From positions 1-17,857 of the forward strand of contig CALLCD010000094.1 of the NCBI GenBank assembly GCA_938049795.1: DNA of 17,857 nt, in the 5' to 3' direction. The notes beneath the pieces were generated by a model. That model was not told the DNA's origin. It saw nothing but the letters and a program-made list of their open reading frames with translations, and did no database searches. Source of the DNA: an uncultured Hyphomonadaceae bacterium. Lineage in GTDB: Bacteria; Pseudomonadota; Alphaproteobacteria; Caulobacterales; Hyphomonadaceae. Of this stretch, positions 6,674 to 13,630 are shown one piece after another (the stretch's first letter is position 1; each line of letters begins with the position of its first letter). The translations under genes were made by a program, and so were the position numbers.

Positions 6674-7213
6674 TTGACCCGCGCTGGCCCCCATGATTTT
6701 CACACCCCGCAATCCTCCTACACATATGATGATCTGATCGTCTCCAGTCAGGGGGAACTGTTCGGGCCGGGCAATGCGCAATTGCCAGCGCCGCCCATGC
6801 TGATGATGGATCGGGTCACCGAAATGTCGCTCGATGGCGGCGAGTTCGGCAAGGGCCATGTCCGTTGCGAACTCGATATCAATCCTGATCTGTGGTTTTT
6901 CCAATGCCATTTTCCGGGCGATCCGGTGATGCCGGGCTGTCTCGGGCTTGATGCGATGTGGCAAGCGGTGGGCTATTGGCTTGGCTGGTCAGGCTCACCG
7001 GGCAAAGGCCGCGCGCTTGGCGTTGGCCGCGTGAAATTTACCGGCGAGATCACGCCGGATGTGAAACTTGTGCGCTATGAGATCGACATGAAAAAGGTCA
7101 AACGCGGCGGGCTCGTGCTCGGCATTGCCGATGGCCGTGTGTTTGCCGATGAGAAACGCGTTTATGTTGCCGAAGATATGCGTGTGGGCATGATCCAGAA
7201 GCCTGCGGATTGA
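6674..7213 (+). CDS. fabA: 3-hydroxydecanoyl-[ACP] dehydratase/isomerase
   Basis: It dehydrates 3-hydroxyacyl-ACP and isomerises the C10 trans-2 product to cis-3, the branch point for unsaturated fatty acid synthesis in type II FAS. The active-site stretch QCHFPGDPVMPGCLGLDAMWQ places His79 and Asp93 fourteen residues apart, as His70/Asp84 in E. coli FabA; the Asp (not Glu as in FabZ) favours FabA. The FTGEI and VKRG motifs are also present. The 179-residue length is normal. I use the TTG at 6674, six bases after AAGGAG; the open frame extends to another TTG at 6641, but that overlaps the likely -10. Unlike many alphaproteobacteria, the next gene is not fabB; an SDR gene follows after 4 bases. 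Confidence 0.95.
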   Translation: MTRAGPHDFHTPQSSYTYDDLIVSSQGELFGPGNAQLPAPPMLMMDRVTEMSLDGGEFGKGHVRCELDINPDLWFFQCHFPGDPVMPGCLGLDAMWQAVGYWLGWSGSPGKGRALGVGRVKFTGEITPDVKLVRYEIDMKKVKRGGLVLGIADGRVFADEKRVYVAEDMRVGMIQKPAD

Positions 7214-7217
7214 TGGG

Positions 7218-7997
7218 ATGAGTGAGCTGACGCAATTGAGCCGGTCGGTGGCTGGACTGACGGTGCTGGTCACAGGCGCCGCCTCCGGCATGGGTGCGGC
7301 CACGGCGAAGCTGTTTGCGGCTGAGGGCGCGAATGTTGCGGTCACGGACTATGATGAGGCAGGCGCGCAGAGCGTTGCCGAAGAGATCGCAAAGGCGGGT
7401 AAGTCGGCCAAAGCGTGGCGGCTCGATGTCAGCGACAGTGCGGCGATTGCTCAGACCGTAACCGACATCGCAAGCCATTTTGGCGGGCTGGATAGTCTCA
7501 TCAACAATGCCGGTATTTCGGCCTTTCATCCGCTTGATGATGATGGCTATGACGAGACGTGGGACCGCGCGATGGCCGTCCTGCTTACTGCTCATCAGCG
7601 CACCGTGCGGGCGGCTCTGCCATTCTTGCGCAAGTCGGCCTGTCCGCGCATTGTCAACATCGCCTCGACCGAAGCACTCGGAGCCACTGCGTTTGACAGC
7701 CCGTATTGTGCGGCCAAGGCGGGCGTCGTCGGGTTCACCCGTGCGATTGCGCTCGAGCTTGGCAAGGAGGGGATTACGGTCAATTGCATTTGTCCTGGGC
7801 CGATCACAACGGCGATGACGGCGCCGGTGCCAGACGAGCATAAAGAGATTTACGCCCGCAGGCGGACCGCTTTGCGCCGCTATGGTTTGCCCGAAGAGGT
7901 GGCGCATATGACGTTTAGCCTCTGCTTGCCCGCAGCGAGCTTTATCACCGGCGCGATCATTCCCGTCGATGGCGGCCTGATGGTGCGCAATGCTTAA
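7218..7997 (+). CDS. Short-chain dehydrogenase/reductase
   Basis: A classical SDR of 259 residues. Seen: the nucleotide motif TGAASGMG (19-26), Asp44 at the end of strand 2 (NAD(H) preference), NNAG (96-99), catalytic Ser150, Tyr163 and Lys167 in IAST...SPYCAAKAG, the PG motif at 193-194, and IPVDGG near the C-terminus. The residue aligned with the usual catalytic Asn (VNL before helix 5) is Leu122 in MAVLLTAHQ. Four bases after fabA and with no strong ribosome binding site, it is probably translationally coupled to fabA. That suggests a FabG-like acyl reductase role, but substrate cannot be read from sequence and other alcohol/ketone substrates are equally possible. Confidence 0.88.
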   Translation: MSELTQLSRSVAGLTVLVTGAASGMGAATAKLFAAEGANVAVTDYDEAGAQSVAEEIAKAGKSAKAWRLDVSDSAAIAQTVTDIASHFGGLDSLINNAGISAFHPLDDDGYDETWDRAMAVLLTAHQRTVRAALPFLRKSACPRIVNIASTEALGATAFDSPYCAAKAGVVGFTRAIALELGKEGITVNCICPGPITTAMTAPVPDEHKEIYARRRTALRRYGLPEEVAHMTFSLCLPAASFITGAIIPVDGGLMVRNA

Positions 7998-8003
7998 CCT
8001 GCG

Positions 8004-9329
8004 CTAACCCGCGTCGAGCTCAGCCCGAATGTCCCTATGCCGCGCCCGCGTCAGCGTATGCCCGCGCATGATCAGCCCTGCCGCGCCGAGCAGGACGGCC
8101 GGAGGGACAATGAAGGTGAACAAGAGCCAGCCGCTTGCCGTGTCGCTGACCACGCCTTTGGGATCAAATCCGACCTGCTCGAGCAGATTGTACGCAATGG
8201 CGGGGCCGAGCGCGCTGCCGATTTTTCCAGTTAAGGTGAGGCTGCTGAAGAAGAACCCCATACGCACCTGACCCGTTTGGAGTTGATCATGGTCCGCCGT
8301 ATCGGCAACCATTGAACGGGCAAGGAATATCCCTGCGCCAAAGGCCACACCATAGAATATGTTCGCCGCCATGATCAGCGCGATGTGTGCGCCGCTCGTG
8401 ATGCCGAAAAAGCCTAGTGTGATCATCCCGTAGATCATTGCGCCGGTATAGACATGGTGCTTCTCGAACCGTTTGGCGAGCGCCATCCAGAGCGGCACAA
8501 ACACCATGCCCGCACTGAAATAGACCACCAGGACAAGGCTCGTCATATCGGGAATGCGGAACACATAGACGGCAAGCCAGACATAAAGACTGCCCGTAAT
8601 GCCAATCGCCGTATCGAGCAGCAGCGTGGCCGTCAGCACGCGCCGCAAATGCTTGTTGCGGAAGACCACAAGAAAGTCGCCAAGCCTTGTTGCCAGACTG
8701 CGCGTTTTGGGCAAGGGGTCGGGCAGGGTGAGCGTGGTGATGGCCACAAAGAGCGGTAGGGTGATCACCAAAAACCAGCTCATCAGATTGGCCCGTCCGG
8801 CCGCACCTTCGATCAGGCCGCTCAGCTCGCCAATCGCGGGCAGGATCAGCACCATCAGCATGCCCCCCGTGCCTACGACCTGCCGCCAGCCGATAATGCG
8901 CGAGCGTTCGTCATAGCTTTCGGCAAGCTCTGCCGCCCACGCCAGATGCGATAGGAGCAGGATCGTATAACCGAGATAGACAAAGAACAGCCAGAACAGG
9001 AGATAGGTCGCGCCCGCACCTGACGGTGGATGGAATAACATATGCACCGACACCATTAGAAGGGGCACCGACAATACCATCCATGTCCGCCGCCTGCCCC
9101 AGCGAAACCAGACCCGATCGCTTAGCCAGCCAAATAGCGGGTCCGTGATCACATCGACAAATTTCGACAGGGTGAACAGCGTGCCCACCAGCCCGACCGT
9201 GAGCAGTGTCGTCTCCGCATAGAGCGGCGGAATATAGACAATTAGCGGAACACTGAGAGCGGCCGTCGGAATAGCGGGCAGCACATAGGCGAGGATGTGT
9301 TTGCCGGAGAGCGAGGTTGAGTTGGGCAT
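8004..9329 (-). CDS. MFS transporter, GPH (MelB-like) family
   Basis: A 441-residue inner-membrane carrier with about 12 hydrophobic helices. The family signature after helix 2 is clear: KFVDVITDPLFGWLSDR (56-72), in which Asp59 and Asp63 match the cation-site pair of MelB, followed by the basic loop WGRRR. A second typical feature is the helix 4/5 loop with YDERSRIIGWRQ. GPH members couple sugar or related solute uptake to Na+ or H+; the substrate here is unknown. The ATG at 9329 lacks a good ribosome binding site, and a hairpin with CAAGCC/GGCTTG arms (9337-9342 and 9355-9360) sits just upstream. It lies 114 bases downstream of, and in the same direction as, the DUF885 gene. Its stop is 6 bases from the convergent SDR stop. 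Confidence 0.88.
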   Translation of the reverse strand: MPNSTSLSGKHILAYVLPAIPTAALSVPLIVYIPPLYAETTLLTVGLVGTLFTLSKFVDVITDPLFGWLSDRVWFRWGRRRTWMVLSVPLLMVSVHMLFHPPSGAGATYLLFWLFFVYLGYTILLLSHLAWAAELAESYDERSRIIGWRQVVGTGGMLMVLILPAIGELSGLIEGAAGRANLMSWFLVITLPLFVAITTLTLPDPLPKTRSLATRLGDFLVVFRNKHLRRVLTATLLLDTAIGITGSLYVWLAVYVFRIPDMTSLVLVVYFSAGMVFVPLWMALAKRFEKHHVYTGAMIYGMITLGFFGITSGAHIALIMAANIFYGVAFGAGIFLARSMVADTADHDQLQTGQVRMGFFFSSLTLTGKIGSALGPAIAYNLLEQVGFDPKGVVSDTASGWLLFTFIVPPAVLLGAAGLIMRGHTLTRARHRDIRAELDAG

Positions 9330-9400
9330 GCGAGGGCAAGCCTGTGGTGGTGCGGGCTTGGCGTCAAGGCGTAATCGCTAGATAGCTCTAAGGGTAGGGT

Positions 9401-9422
9401 GGGGAGGCGCGCGGACCTCCCC
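9401..9422 (-). terminator. GC-rich hairpin after the DUF885 gene
   Basis: GGGGAGG at 9401-9407 and CCTCCCC at 9416-9422 form a perfect 7-bp GC-rich stem with an 8-base loop, about 20 bases after the DUF885 stop. On the minus strand it is followed by ACCCTACCC rather than a T-run, so it may be a weak or Rho-assisted terminator, or a 3' stabilising hairpin with some read-through into the MFS gene. Confidence 0.45.
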
Positions 9423-9443
9423 TGATCATTTCGCTCGGCTCTT

Positions 9444-11324
9444 CTAACCGGCTTTGACGCTCGCAACCCAGCGCTCGACCCGCTTTTCAAGCACAGACAG
9501 CGGCAGCGCGCCGCCCCCAAGGATCGTGTCGTGGAAGCCGCGAATGTCGAAATCTGCGCCAAGCTCGGCTTCGGCATTGGCGCGCAGTTCGAGGATTTTC
9601 AACATGCCGATCTTGTAGCTTGTTGCTTGCCCGGGCCAGACAATATAGCGGCGCACTTCGGACAGGGCCTGCGGCTCGGTGATGGCCGCATTTTCGAGGA
9701 AGTAATCCACCGCGTCCTGTTCGGTCCAGCCTTTGGAATGTAGGCCGGTATCGACCACGAGCCGGATCGCCCGCCAGATTTCAGAGCCGAGCCGTCCGAA
9801 CCGCGAATAGGGACCAGGATATGTGCCCGGAATTTCCGTAGCCAGAAGTTCCGAGTAGAGCGCCCAGCCTTCAATATAGGCGGTAAAGCCGATCTGTGTG
9901 CGGAAGGTTGGGATGCCCTCGAGTTCCTGCGCAATGGCGATCTGCATATGGTGGCCGGGTAGACCTTCATGATAGGCGATGACTTCCAGTTCGCGCTTGG
10001 GCATGGCGGTCATGTCCGAGAGGTGGGCGTAATATGTGCCCGGTCGCGAACCATCTGGTGTCGATGGGAAATAGTGTTGCGCTGCGCCGTCCTGCTCGCG
10101 GAACGGTTCGACCCGTTTGACCACGAGATCGGCTTTCGGCAAATGGCCGAAATAGTCCGGCAAGTGCGTTTTCATCGCGTGGATCACGGCGGTCGCGTCA
10201 TCAATATAGCCCTGACGCCCCTCATCCGTGTTCGGGAAATAGAGCCGCTCATCGTCTTTGCTGTCGCGTAGATAATCGAAGAAGGCGCGCAGATCCCCCT
10301 CAAAGCCGACCTCTTGGCGGATCGCATCCATTTCGGCGCGCAGGCGGGCCACTTCGGACAGGCCGATCTCGTGAATCTCGTCAGCGGTTAAAGATGTCGT
10401 GGTCTGGTCGGCGAGGCGCTGATTGTAGAAGTCCGCGCCATTTGATTGCAATGAGCCAACGCCGGTGCCGGTCTCGGCAGCGTTTGGCATGTCTTCGCGT
10501 TGCCAGGCGATCAGTTCTTTATAGGCATCCTGCCAGTCGCCCATCAGCGCGGCGCGGGCCTCTTCACGCAAGACCTCCGCGCGCGCTTCGGCAATCGCAC
10601 CGCTTTCAACCAGCGCGGCGAGCTTGGCGTTCACATCGGCCCAGATGTCGCTGTCAGTGCCGCTCTCGTCAAATGGGGTGCCGGTGATGATTTTGGTGGA
10701 TTCTTCGATCACCGCTTCAAAGGCAAAGCGCGGTGGCCGGTTGCCAGCGGCGGCATTGGCTTTGGACCGCCCAATCAGTTCGCGCAAGGCTCGCGATGTG
10801 TCGGTGATGCGGGCAATGTAGTTCTGCATGTCCTCGTCGGTTTCGGTGACGTGGAACGCGATCAGGAGCTGCGGGAAGGCGCCTTGCACCGCGCCCATCT
10901 GCTCGAACACATAGCCGTTTTCGGAGAAGGGGGCGGCCGCTTCGGCCTGTTCGAGCAGGAATAAGAAGACATCATAGGAGGTCTTGGTCTCCTCATCGAG
11001 CTCCTCATACGGAAACTCCGCCTTCATTTCGGCGACTTGCGCGCGCATCCACTCCAAGTCTTCGGCGTCGGAGGCGGCGGTGTAGCTGTCAAACTTGTCC
11101 TGATTGGTGCTCCGGCCAAGGAAAGTCTGTGTCTCCGGACTGCGGGCGATCTGTTCTTCGAATTTGACCTCGAACCAAGCGTTCAGTCTTTCGCTGGCGG
11201 TCTCTATCGCAGGCGTTTGCGGGGTCTGCGCAGTTGAGCCGGGGGCTTGAGGCTCCTGTTGGCTTGGGGGAGAGCAGGCAACAAGGGCACTGCTGGCCAG
11301 AAGAGCGAGCATGAAGGGGCGCAT
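9444..11324 (-). CDS. DUF885 family lipoprotein (putative metallopeptidase)
   Basis: A 626-residue DUF885 (PF05960) protein. It begins with a lipoprotein signal peptide ending in the lipobox LVAC (Cys17) and a Gln/Pro/Thr-rich linker to about residue 40, so it should be anchored in the envelope. The putative zinc site is HEGLPGHH (452-459), with a downstream Glu in YIEGWALY (485), a gluzincin-like arrangement that suggests peptidase activity; this is inference from motif, and substrates are not known. Length is normal for the family. The ATG at 11324 has GGAG seven bases upstream. Its own promoter is possible in the gap shared with the dcw region. The MFS transporter downstream may be co-expressed. 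Confidence 0.92.
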   Translation of the reverse strand: MRPFMLALLASSALVACSPPSQQEPQAPGSTAQTPQTPAIETASERLNAWFEVKFEEQIARSPETQTFLGRSTNQDKFDSYTAASDAEDLEWMRAQVAEMKAEFPYEELDEETKTSYDVFLFLLEQAEAAAPFSENGYVFEQMGAVQGAFPQLLIAFHVTETDEDMQNYIARITDTSRALRELIGRSKANAAAGNRPPRFAFEAVIEESTKIITGTPFDESGTDSDIWADVNAKLAALVESGAIAEARAEVLREEARAALMGDWQDAYKELIAWQREDMPNAAETGTGVGSLQSNGADFYNQRLADQTTTSLTADEIHEIGLSEVARLRAEMDAIRQEVGFEGDLRAFFDYLRDSKDDERLYFPNTDEGRQGYIDDATAVIHAMKTHLPDYFGHLPKADLVVKRVEPFREQDGAAQHYFPSTPDGSRPGTYYAHLSDMTAMPKRELEVIAYHEGLPGHHMQIAIAQELEGIPTFRTQIGFTAYIEGWALYSELLATEIPGTYPGPYSRFGRLGSEIWRAIRLVVDTGLHSKGWTEQDAVDYFLENAAITEPQALSEVRRYIVWPGQATSYKIGMLKILELRANAEAELGADFDIRGFHDTILGGGALPLSVLEKRVERWVASVKAG

Positions 11325-11355
11325 AGGAGGTCTCCGTGAGCGTTGGATTTGCGTG

Positions 11356-11385
11356 ACCCTACCAGCGCATATTGGTGTTTTGCAA
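11356..11385 (-). promoter_or_regulatory. Possible promoter of the DUF885 gene
   Basis: On the minus strand, TTGCAA (11385-11380) and TAGGGT (11361-11356) are separated by 18 bases, about 32 bases upstream of the ATG. Both hexamers are only partial matches to sigma70 consensus. Confidence 0.3.
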
Positions 11386-11600
11386 AGAATGCACCCCTGA
11401 TGGGTGAGTTTTCGACCGATATATCCCCAGACCGTAGAAAATTCGCAGCGTGTCCCCTGTGAACGAAATGCCGGTTAGAGTAGGCTGTGGAAATGTGTGG
11501 CGTGCGGATGATATGTTGATATATTGTTTTGAAACAAAGCTTTATAAGAATGCAAAATTGCACCCTATACGAATGTTCCGTATCATTCTATTTTTGTTCT
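11386..11600. other. Gene-free AT-rich stretch with small inverted repeats
   Basis: No coding sequence is supported here. The part at 11521-11600 is very AT-rich (I counted 23 GC in 80 bases) against a GC-rich background. It holds three short inverted repeats: TTGTTT-TG-AAACAA (11524-11537), TGCAA-AA-TTGCA (11551-11562) and GAATG-N8-CATTC (about 11571-11588). These could be operators, or a bent, easily melted upstream region for the mraZ promoter. I recognise no specific regulator for them. Confidence 0.4.
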
Positions 11601-11601
11601 C

Positions 11602-11617
11602 TTAATGTTCAGTTAAC
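11602..11617 (+). promoter_or_regulatory. CtrA full binding site
   Basis: TTAA (11602-11605), seven bases, then TTAAC (11613-11617) matches exactly the TTAA-N7-TTAAC consensus for the alphaproteobacterial cell-cycle response regulator CtrA. It lies 120 bases upstream of the mraZ start, where CtrA control of division genes is biologically plausible. Nine specified bases match, so chance occurrence in this one gap is unlikely but not excluded in AT-rich DNA. Confidence 0.65.
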
Positions 11618-11624
11618 GCTAAAT

Positions 11625-11633
11625 TGTGGATAA
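11625..11633 (-). promoter_or_regulatory. DnaA box
   Basis: TGTGGATAA on the plus strand is the reverse complement of the perfect DnaA box TTATCCACA. It begins seven bases after the CtrA site. A CcrM-type methylation site, GAATC (GANTC), follows at 11640-11644. Together they suggest replication-linked control of the dcw operon. A single box is not evidence for a replication origin. Confidence 0.6.
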
Positions 11634-11650
11634 CCTGCTGAATCTGCGTT

Positions 11651-11685
11651 GCCCATAGCATCCCACGCCTTCCTATGTTAGCCCA
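11651..11685 (-). promoter_or_regulatory. MraZ-binding repeat array
   Basis: On the minus strand there are four pentamers on an exact 10-base period (5-base repeat, 5-base spacer): TGGGC (11685-11681), TAGGA (11675-11671, one mismatch), TGGGA (11665-11661) and TGGGC (11655-11651). MraZ of E. coli is known to bind direct repeats of TGGGN separated by 5 bases in its own promoter, so this is very probably the autoregulatory MraZ operator. It ends 51 bases before the mraZ start. Confidence 0.7.
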
Positions 11686-11736
11686 TTGTATTGCATACTA
11701 GGCCCAGAAATTGGCTGGAATGAACGGGGTTGCGAG

Positions 11737-12240
11737 GTGTTTTCATCCACTTATGAAAGTGCGATTGATGCGAAGGGGCGGGTTTCCGTGCCGGCGTCCT
11801 TCCGTGCTGCGTTGGGTGGGGCGTCGCGGATCTATGTCTGGCCAGCGCTCGATGGGCGGGCCTGTCTGGAGGCGGGCGGAGACCAGTTGATGTCGGACTA
11901 TCGCCAGATCCTTGCGCGCATGTCGCCTGATGACCCCGCGCGCGAGGCGATTGTCCACTCGATCTTTGGCCGCAGCGCTGATCTGAAAATGGATGATCCG
12001 GGCCGGATCAAACTGCCGGACATGCTCCTGTCTTATGCGGGCATCACCGGAAAGATTGTGTTCTCCGGCGCGTTTGATCGGTTCCGTATCTGGAATCCGG
12101 ACGAGTTTGCCGCCTATGATGCTGAAATGGTCGCCAAGACGCGCGCAAGTCGCGGTGAGATTGATGCGCCCTTCCGTGAGGCGTTGGCGGCGGGCGCGAT
12201 TTCCAATGCCAAGCCGATAAATGGGGAGGGTGACGCGTAA
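11737..12240 (+). CDS. mraZ: Transcriptional regulator MraZ
   Basis: First gene of the dcw cluster; a DNA-binding protein that forms rings and usually represses its own operon. Two SpoVT-AbrB-like half-domains are evident, each with its signature: DAKGRVSVP (11-19) and DDPGRIKLP (86-94). The 167-residue product is slightly longer than the E. coli protein, with an Ala-rich tail. I chose the GTG at 11737, which gives MFSSTYESAIDAKGRV like other MraZ N-termini and has GGGG about 8 bases upstream. The frame is open back to a TTG at 11686, but that falls at the edge of the MraZ repeat array and adds unlikely sequence. Its TAA stop overlaps the rsmH ATG by one base. Confidence 0.95.
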   Translation: MFSSTYESAIDAKGRVSVPASFRAALGGASRIYVWPALDGRACLEAGGDQLMSDYRQILARMSPDDPAREAIVHSIFGRSADLKMDDPGRIKLPDMLLSYAGITGKIVFSGAFDRFRIWNPDEFAAYDAEMVAKTRASRGEIDAPFREALAAGAISNAKPINGEGDA

Positions 12241-13235
12241 TGTCTGGCCATATCCCCGTCATGCTTGATGAAGTGCTCGAAGCGCTCGCCCCGACCGATG
12301 GCGAGGTTTATGCGGATGGGACATTCGGCGGGGGCGGCTATGCGATGGCGATCCTCGGTGCGGCAAACTGCAAGCTTGTCGGCATTGACCGCGATGTGAC
12401 GGCGATTGAGCGGGCCGAACATATGGCCGAGAAAGAGCCGCGCCTTGTGCCTGCGCTTGGCCGGTTTGGGCGGCTCGACGCGCTTGCCGAGGCGGCGGGC
12501 TTTGCCATGATTGACGGCGTGGTGCTCGATCTTGGCGTGTCGTCTTTCCAGATTGATCAGGCCGAACGCGGCTTTTCCTTCATGCGTGACGGGCCGCTCG
12601 ATATGCGTATGGGCGGGGCAGGTCCGCGCGCGGCTGATCTTGTCAACCGGCTTGATGAGCGGGTGTTGGCGGACATTATTTTCCGGCTTGGCGAAGAGCG
12701 TAAGGCGCGGCGTGTGGCGCGGCAGATTGTGGCGCGGCGCAAAGAGCGTCCGTTCGAAACGACCGCCGATCTGGCCGAAACGGTGGAGGGTGCGCTCGGC
12801 GGCAGACGCGGTGCGCGCACACATCCAGCGACGAAGACCTTTCAGGCTTTGCGCATGTATCTCAATGATGAGTTGGGCGAGCTTGCTCGTGCGCTCGCGG
12901 CGGCGGAGCGGATATTGCGCGTGGGCGGACGGCTCGTGATCGTGACCTTTCATTCGCTGGAGGACCGGCTTGTCAAAGCGTTTCTGCGCGAACGCGGCGG
13001 GCAGATGGCGGGCGGGTCGCGGCATGCGCCTGCCAAAGCGGCAAAAGCCGCGCCAAGTTTCCATGTTGCCTCACGCAAGGCGGGCATTGTCTCGCTCGAA
13101 GAAGCGCAGACCAATCCGCGCGCGCGCTCTGCCAAATTGCGCAGTGCTGTGCGCACCGACGCACCGGCCTGGGGCGGGGCGGCCTGGGCGGGGTTTGATT
13201 TGCCGCCTGTCGAAGAAATGGAGGGTTCAGAATGA
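12240..13235 (+). CDS. rsmH: 16S rRNA m4C1402 methyltransferase
   Basis: A SAM-dependent N4-methyltransferase (formerly MraW) that modifies C1402 of 16S rRNA in the ribosomal P site. Seen: N-terminal HIPVMLDEVLEAL, the SAM loop DGTFGGGGY (26-34), the acidic strand-2 end GIDRD, VLDLGVSSFQID near residues 95-106, the RMYLNDELGEL motif and TFHSLEDRLVK, all family hallmarks. Its length of 331 is normal for alphaproteobacteria. It overlaps mraZ by 1 base (TAATG) and ftsL by 4 bases (ATGA), so translation is coupled to both. Confidence 0.97.
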   Translation: MSGHIPVMLDEVLEALAPTDGEVYADGTFGGGGYAMAILGAANCKLVGIDRDVTAIERAEHMAEKEPRLVPALGRFGRLDALAEAAGFAMIDGVVLDLGVSSFQIDQAERGFSFMRDGPLDMRMGGAGPRAADLVNRLDERVLADIIFRLGEERKARRVARQIVARRKERPFETTADLAETVEGALGGRRGARTHPATKTFQALRMYLNDELGELARALAAAERILRVGGRLVIVTFHSLEDRLVKAFLRERGGQMAGGSRHAPAKAAKAAPSFHVASRKAGIVSLEEAQTNPRARSAKLRSAVRTDAPAWGGAAWAGFDLPPVEEMEGSE

Positions 13236-13630
13236 GCCGGAATACATTTTTGTTCGGCCTGTTGGTCGCGATTATTCTCGTCATCGGGCTTTACCGCGCC
13301 AAAGACGGCGCGCGTGATTCCAGCGCTGACATTGCGCGGCTCGAACAGGAAATTGCCGACGCCTACAAGCAGAAACGTCTGCTGGAGGCTGAGCTTGCGC
13401 ATATGGGGCGGCGCGAATGGGTGGCCGAATATGCTCGTGTTGAATTGGGCATGCAGCCCGCGCGGGCCAATCAGTTTGCTACCGAGTTCAATCTTGACCT
13501 TCTGGTCGGGCCGGTTCGGGGCGAGGGCGATCAGGTGCGCGCCACAGAGGGGGCGACAGGAGAGGATGCGGCATCGGGGGAGCTTGTGTCGGGTGAAACG
13601 GGTGATTTGGGGGCTGACGAACGCGAATGA
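13232..13630 (+). CDS. ftsL: Cell division protein FtsL-like
   Basis: A small bitopic protein at the position of ftsL between rsmH and ftsI. It has a short cytoplasmic N-terminus, one membrane helix (about residues 6-21) and a periplasmic coiled coil (about 31-60, heptad-like IARLEQEIADAYKQKRLLEAEL), as needed to pair with FtsB and activate FtsWI. The sequence is poorly conserved in this family, so the name rests mainly on size, topology and neighbours. The tail after about residue 92 is Gly/Glu/Thr-rich and probably disordered. It overlaps rsmH and ftsI by 4 bases each. Confidence 0.85.
   Translation: MSRNTFLFGLLVAIILVIGLYRAKDGARDSSADIARLEQEIADAYKQKRLLEAELAHMGRREWVAEYARVELGMQPARANQFATEFNLDLLVGPVRGEGDQVRATEGATGEDAASGELVSGETGDLGADERE

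Noticed and set aside
7994..8010. TTAACC-N5-TAACCC resembling a CtrA site
   Set aside because: The second half-site and spacing do not fit TTAA-N7-TTAA, and it lies between convergent gene ends where a promoter-type site makes little sense.
11600..11736. Replication origin near mraZ
   Set aside because: Only one perfect DnaA box (plus a poor match, TGTGGAAAT at 11486-11494) is present and no origin-linked genes (hemE, dnaA, parAB) are in the window; gene regulation is a better explanation.
12114..13064. Long minus-strand open frame opposite rsmH (about 316 codons)
   Set aside because: It lies entirely over well-recognised mraZ/rsmH sequence, its product is Arg/His/Pro-rich with no family resemblance, and long antisense frames are expected in GC-rich genes.
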